Source of the DNA: Arminella tubonensis
Lineage (GTDB): Bacteria; Pseudomonadota; Alphaproteobacteria; Rhizobiales; Rhizobiaceae
Reading direction: 5' to 3'
Assembly: GCF_003240585.1 (NCBI RefSeq)
Contig: NZ_PCDP01000013.1
Coordinates: forward strand, 32,205-96,204
DNA length: 64,000 nt
The notes beneath the pieces were generated by a model. That model was not told the origin of the DNA, made no database searches, and saw only the letters and a list, made by a program, of their open reading frames with translations. This document shows, one piece after another, positions 61,608 to 64,000 of this stretch. A program made the translations under genes and the position numbers. Each line of letters begins with the position of its first letter. Position 1 is the first letter of the stretch.

Positions 61608-63758
61608 ATGTACATGGCAATGATCCGGATAGTGGCTGCGAGGTCTGGCCTCTGCCTCGCATGCGTTCTGCTGACCCTCCTCGCCTTGAATTCAGTCTCG
61701 CATGCGCAGAGCGCGCCGATGCCGCCCGTTCAGGAAAAAGTCGACCAGCTCTTGAAGCTGCTGGATGATCCGGACGTCAAAGCAATGCTCGCCGCCAAGA
61801 CCGCGCCCCCGGCCGCAGAGATGCCAATGGGTGCTTCCGCCAGCGACTTCATGACCTGGTCGAACGCCATGCGTGCCCATCTGCAGGAGCTGGGGCAAGC
61901 CATACCCGCAGTTCCTGGCGAGTTTTCGCGGGCACGCTCAACAATCATGGCCGAGATCACCGGGCATCGTCCAGGAGCCATCCTGGTCCTGTTCATTGCA
62001 TTCGCGGCACTCGGGTTCGGCGCTGAGGTCGTCTTCCGACGTCTGATCGACCGCCGAGGCCGAGGAAGCCATGTGAACGCAACCCTGGGATCGGTTTCTT
62101 CCACGCGACATCACCTGATCGCTAGGTCCGTCTTTACGACGATCGCGCCGCTGGTCGTCTTCGCCGCCGCCAGCGTCGGTGTCTTCGTCGCGTTTAGCTG
62201 GCCTCCGCTTCTCGCAGCGCTTCTGGTGCCGATGCTGGTCGCGCTGATCGCCTGGCGGGTGATAGCACGGATCACCGCCATCCTGCTTGGAACATATCAC
62301 GGGCCATCGGATAATGACGGGCGATCGGGGCCACGTCTCATTCCGATGGATGAGGGACTGGCGACCTTTTGGTATCGTCGGGTCGCCGTTTTTGCGGGCA
62401 TATTCTTCGCGGGCTGGGCCGTGGCCGGCATGATGACCGCACTGAGCTTCGCCCCCGGCGTCAGGAGCCTCATCGTCTATGCATTCGGCCTCGGTCTCCT
62501 GGCGGTTGCGCTGGAGACCGTGTGGAACCGCGCCGGAGCGCCGCGAGCGCATGGTGTCAAGCAATGGCTCCTTACATTTTTTCTGTGCCTGCTTTGGCTG
62601 CTGTGGGTCGCCGGCATGACCGTGGCCTTGTGGGTCGGCATCTACGCGCTGGTCCTGCCGCCGATCTTCCGGACAACCAGTGCGGTCATGAAATCCATCT
62701 TCTCCGAGCCTGACGATACGCCAAAGTCGAGGAACGTCGTCCTCGAGGTGCTGTTGGAGCGGGGGGCGAGGCTGATCATCATCGCGCTCGCCGCCGCTTG
62801 GCTGGCCACGATCCTGCGTTTCCGCGCGAGCGGATTAATGGAGGACGAAGATGCCAGCCGGATGATCCGCGGGTTGCTGGGAGGCGTGGTGGTCCTGCTT
62901 GCCGCCGACCTGATCTGGCAGATGGCCAAGGGTCTTATCAATCGACGTATCGAACGCGCTCGTGACGAAGGCGGCGATGAAGCCGCCCTCGCCCGCAGCG
63001 GCCGCCTGATGACCTTGCTGCCGATCCTGCGCAACTTCCTCGCCGTACTCATCGCCGCCGTTGCGGTCTTGATGGCTCTCTCAGGGCTTGGCGTGGCGAT
63101 CGGTCCATTGATAGCAGGCGCTGGCATCTTCGGCGTGGCGATCGGCTTCGGCTCGCAGTCGCTGGTCAAGGATGTCATCAGCGGCGTGTTCTACATGACC
63201 GACGACGCCTTCAGGGTGGGAGAATACATCCAGAGCGGCACCTACAAGGGTACCGTCGAATCCTTCAGTATCCGGTCCGTCAAGCTACGCCATCATCGCG
63301 GCCCGGTGTTCACGGTACCGTTCGGCTCGCTCGGGGCCGTGCAGAACATGAGCAGGGACTGGGTCATCGACAAGTTCAAGATTTCGGTGAACTACGACAC
63401 TGACCTAGTTCTGGTCAAAAAGCTGGTGAAGGGCGTGGGTGCCACTTTGCTCGAGGATCCGGAGTTCGGCCCGCAGATCATTGAAACGGTGAAGATGAAG
63501 GGTGTCGAGGCGTTCGGCGACTACGGCATCGACCTGAGCTTCGCGATGATGACGAAGCCGGGACACCAGTCCACCATTCGCCGACGCGCCTACGCGATGA
63601 TCCGGGAGGCTTTTGCGGCGAACGGCATCGGGTTTGCTTCGCCCACCGTGCAGGTCGGGAGCAACGACGATCAATCCGCCAGCGCCGCGGCCGCCATGAG
63701 AGATGCGATCGTTCGCAAGAAGGCAACCGAAGCGGCGAACGCCAACGGCGAAGCCTGA
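61608..63758 (+). CDS. MscS-family mechanosensitive channel
   Basis: A channel protein of about 716 residues with a signal-like N-terminus (LTLLALNSVSHAQS), an extra periplasmic region and several added membrane helices (YbiO/MscM-like size). The MscS core follows: TM3 with LIAGAGIFGVAIGFGSQSLV and KDVISGVFYMTDDAFRVGE, then the cytoplasmic beta domain (GTVESFSIRSVKLRHHRGPV). It releases solutes on hypo-osmotic shock. The start could also be ATG 61614 or 61620. Confidence 0.93.
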   Translation: MYMAMIRIVAARSGLCLACVLLTLLALNSVSHAQSAPMPPVQEKVDQLLKLLDDPDVKAMLAAKTAPPAAEMPMGASASDFMTWSNAMRAHLQELGQAIPAVPGEFSRARSTIMAEITGHRPGAILVLFIAFAALGFGAEVVFRRLIDRRGRGSHVNATLGSVSSTRHHLIARSVFTTIAPLVVFAAASVGVFVAFSWPPLLAALLVPMLVALIAWRVIARITAILLGTYHGPSDNDGRSGPRLIPMDEGLATFWYRRVAVFAGIFFAGWAVAGMMTALSFAPGVRSLIVYAFGLGLLAVALETVWNRAGAPRAHGVKQWLLTFFLCLLWLLWVAGMTVALWVGIYALVLPPIFRTTSAVMKSIFSEPDDTPKSRNVVLEVLLERGARLIIIALAAAWLATILRFRASGLMEDEDASRMIRGLLGGVVVLLAADLIWQMAKGLINRRIERARDEGGDEAALARSGRLMTLLPILRNFLAVLIAAVAVLMALSGLGVAIGPLIAGAGIFGVAIGFGSQSLVKDVISGVFYMTDDAFRVGEYIQSGTYKGTVESFSIRSVKLRHHRGPVFTVPFGSLGAVQNMSRDWVIDKFKISVNYDTDLVLVKKLVKGVGATLLEDPEFGPQIIETVKMKGVEAFGDYGIDLSFAMMTKPGHQSTIRRRAYAMIREAFAANGIGFASPTVQVGSNDDQSASAAAAMRDAIVRKKATEAANANGEA

Positions 63759-63907
63759 ATGCAGGATCCGATCCAGATACGGGACGACGGCGCAACATTT
63801 GAGATCGCTTGATGGGGGGCGTGCCTGCCGGCCAGTGTGGGACGTTGTTGCATCGATCCCGGGTTTGCTAATGTCTGGCTGTTGTTTTTGCTCCCAGGAT
63901 GCATTTG

Positions 63908-64000
63908 ATGCCGCATAAAGTTCAATGCCGACCGACGGCACAAGATTGCCAAGCAGAAATTTCAGGTGACGAATTGGGCGCGGTATAATGAAAGCCTGCG
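63908..64000 (+). mobile_element. start of an IS5-family transposase, frameshifted, cut by window edge
   Basis: ATG 63908 starts MPHK, and after a one-base insertion near 63919 the next frame reads RRHKIAKQKFQVTNWARYNE. This is the N-terminus of IS5-family DDE transposases (MPHKFNADRRHKIAKQKF...). The upstream GGGACGTTGTTGCATCGATC at about 63839-63858 may be the left inverted repeat. The element continues beyond the window. The frameshift means this copy is inactive unless the extra base is a sequencing error. Confidence 0.7.

Noticed and set aside
1..64000. CRISPR array, rRNA or tRNA genes, replication origin
   Set aside because: None seen: no regularly spaced repeats, no rRNA- or tRNA-like segments, no repABC or similar replication genes.

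Overview
The window looks like an accessory replicon (plasmid or genomic island) of a Rhizobiales alphaproteobacterium, most likely Rhizobiaceae. The basis is family content rather than any marker gene: a RopA-type porin, a DUF982 protein, a fructose-type ABC importer with a single-domain ATPase, FixJ-type regulators, RND pumps with two adaptors, a VirB11/VirD4 pair, and high-GC rhizobial codon use. No rRNA, tRNA, replication origin or CRISPR array was seen.

Region by region. 1-3.9 kb: the end of a type IV secretion/conjugation cluster (virB11 cut by the window edge, then virD4), followed by a beta-carbonic anhydrase. 4.2-8.9 kb: a DUF2945 protein, a cytochrome b relic, and a MocR regulator facing a cupin / AhpD-like / HD / HD operon. 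A direct repeat lies in the divergent promoter. 8.9-15.8 kb: a decayed stretch with an integrase relic, a flagellin relic, small exported proteins and rhizobial small proteins. 15.7-20.8 kb: a sugar ABC importer with a zinc alcohol dehydrogenase, and a divergent GntR regulator next to twin TTATCGATAA palindromes. 20.9-28.8 kb: an RND efflux operon (two lipoprotein adaptors, pump, DUF900 lipoprotein hydrolase, TetR). Its divergent TetR neighbour is a pseudogene.

28.9-37.6 kb: a signalling block with a histidine-kinase relic, a receiver-only regulator, a FixJ-type regulator, two candidate small RNAs with anti-Shine-Dalgarno loops, and a giant pseudokinase/ATPase/histidine-kinase fusion. 38-44.6 kb: a Gly-rich exported protein with a DUF2092 partner, then a patatin / acetoacetate decarboxylase / 3-hydroxybutyrate dehydrogenase operon. 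That operon is divergent from an intact TetR, and the operator motif between them recurs at the RND operon 15 kb away. 45-52.3 kb: a soluble globin-coupled chemotaxis transducer, small exported proteins, a porin with a clear terminator, a second DUF900 lipoprotein and a MarC protein. 52.5-64 kb: a large GH63-like glycosidase, an SDR, a K+-channel-like protein with a C-terminal zinc ribbon, a DUF2955/HlyD exporter pair, a DUF1269 protein and an MscS channel. The frameshifted start of an IS5-like transposase runs off the right edge.

The main themes are envelope stress and export, ketone-body/PHB metabolism, and two-component signalling, interleaved with several relics. The most testable novelties are the TetR operator shared between an orphaned efflux operon and a lipid/ketone operon, the anti-SD small RNA pair, the MocR/HD/cupin operon, and a hairpin that buries the ribosome binding site of a 44-residue protein.
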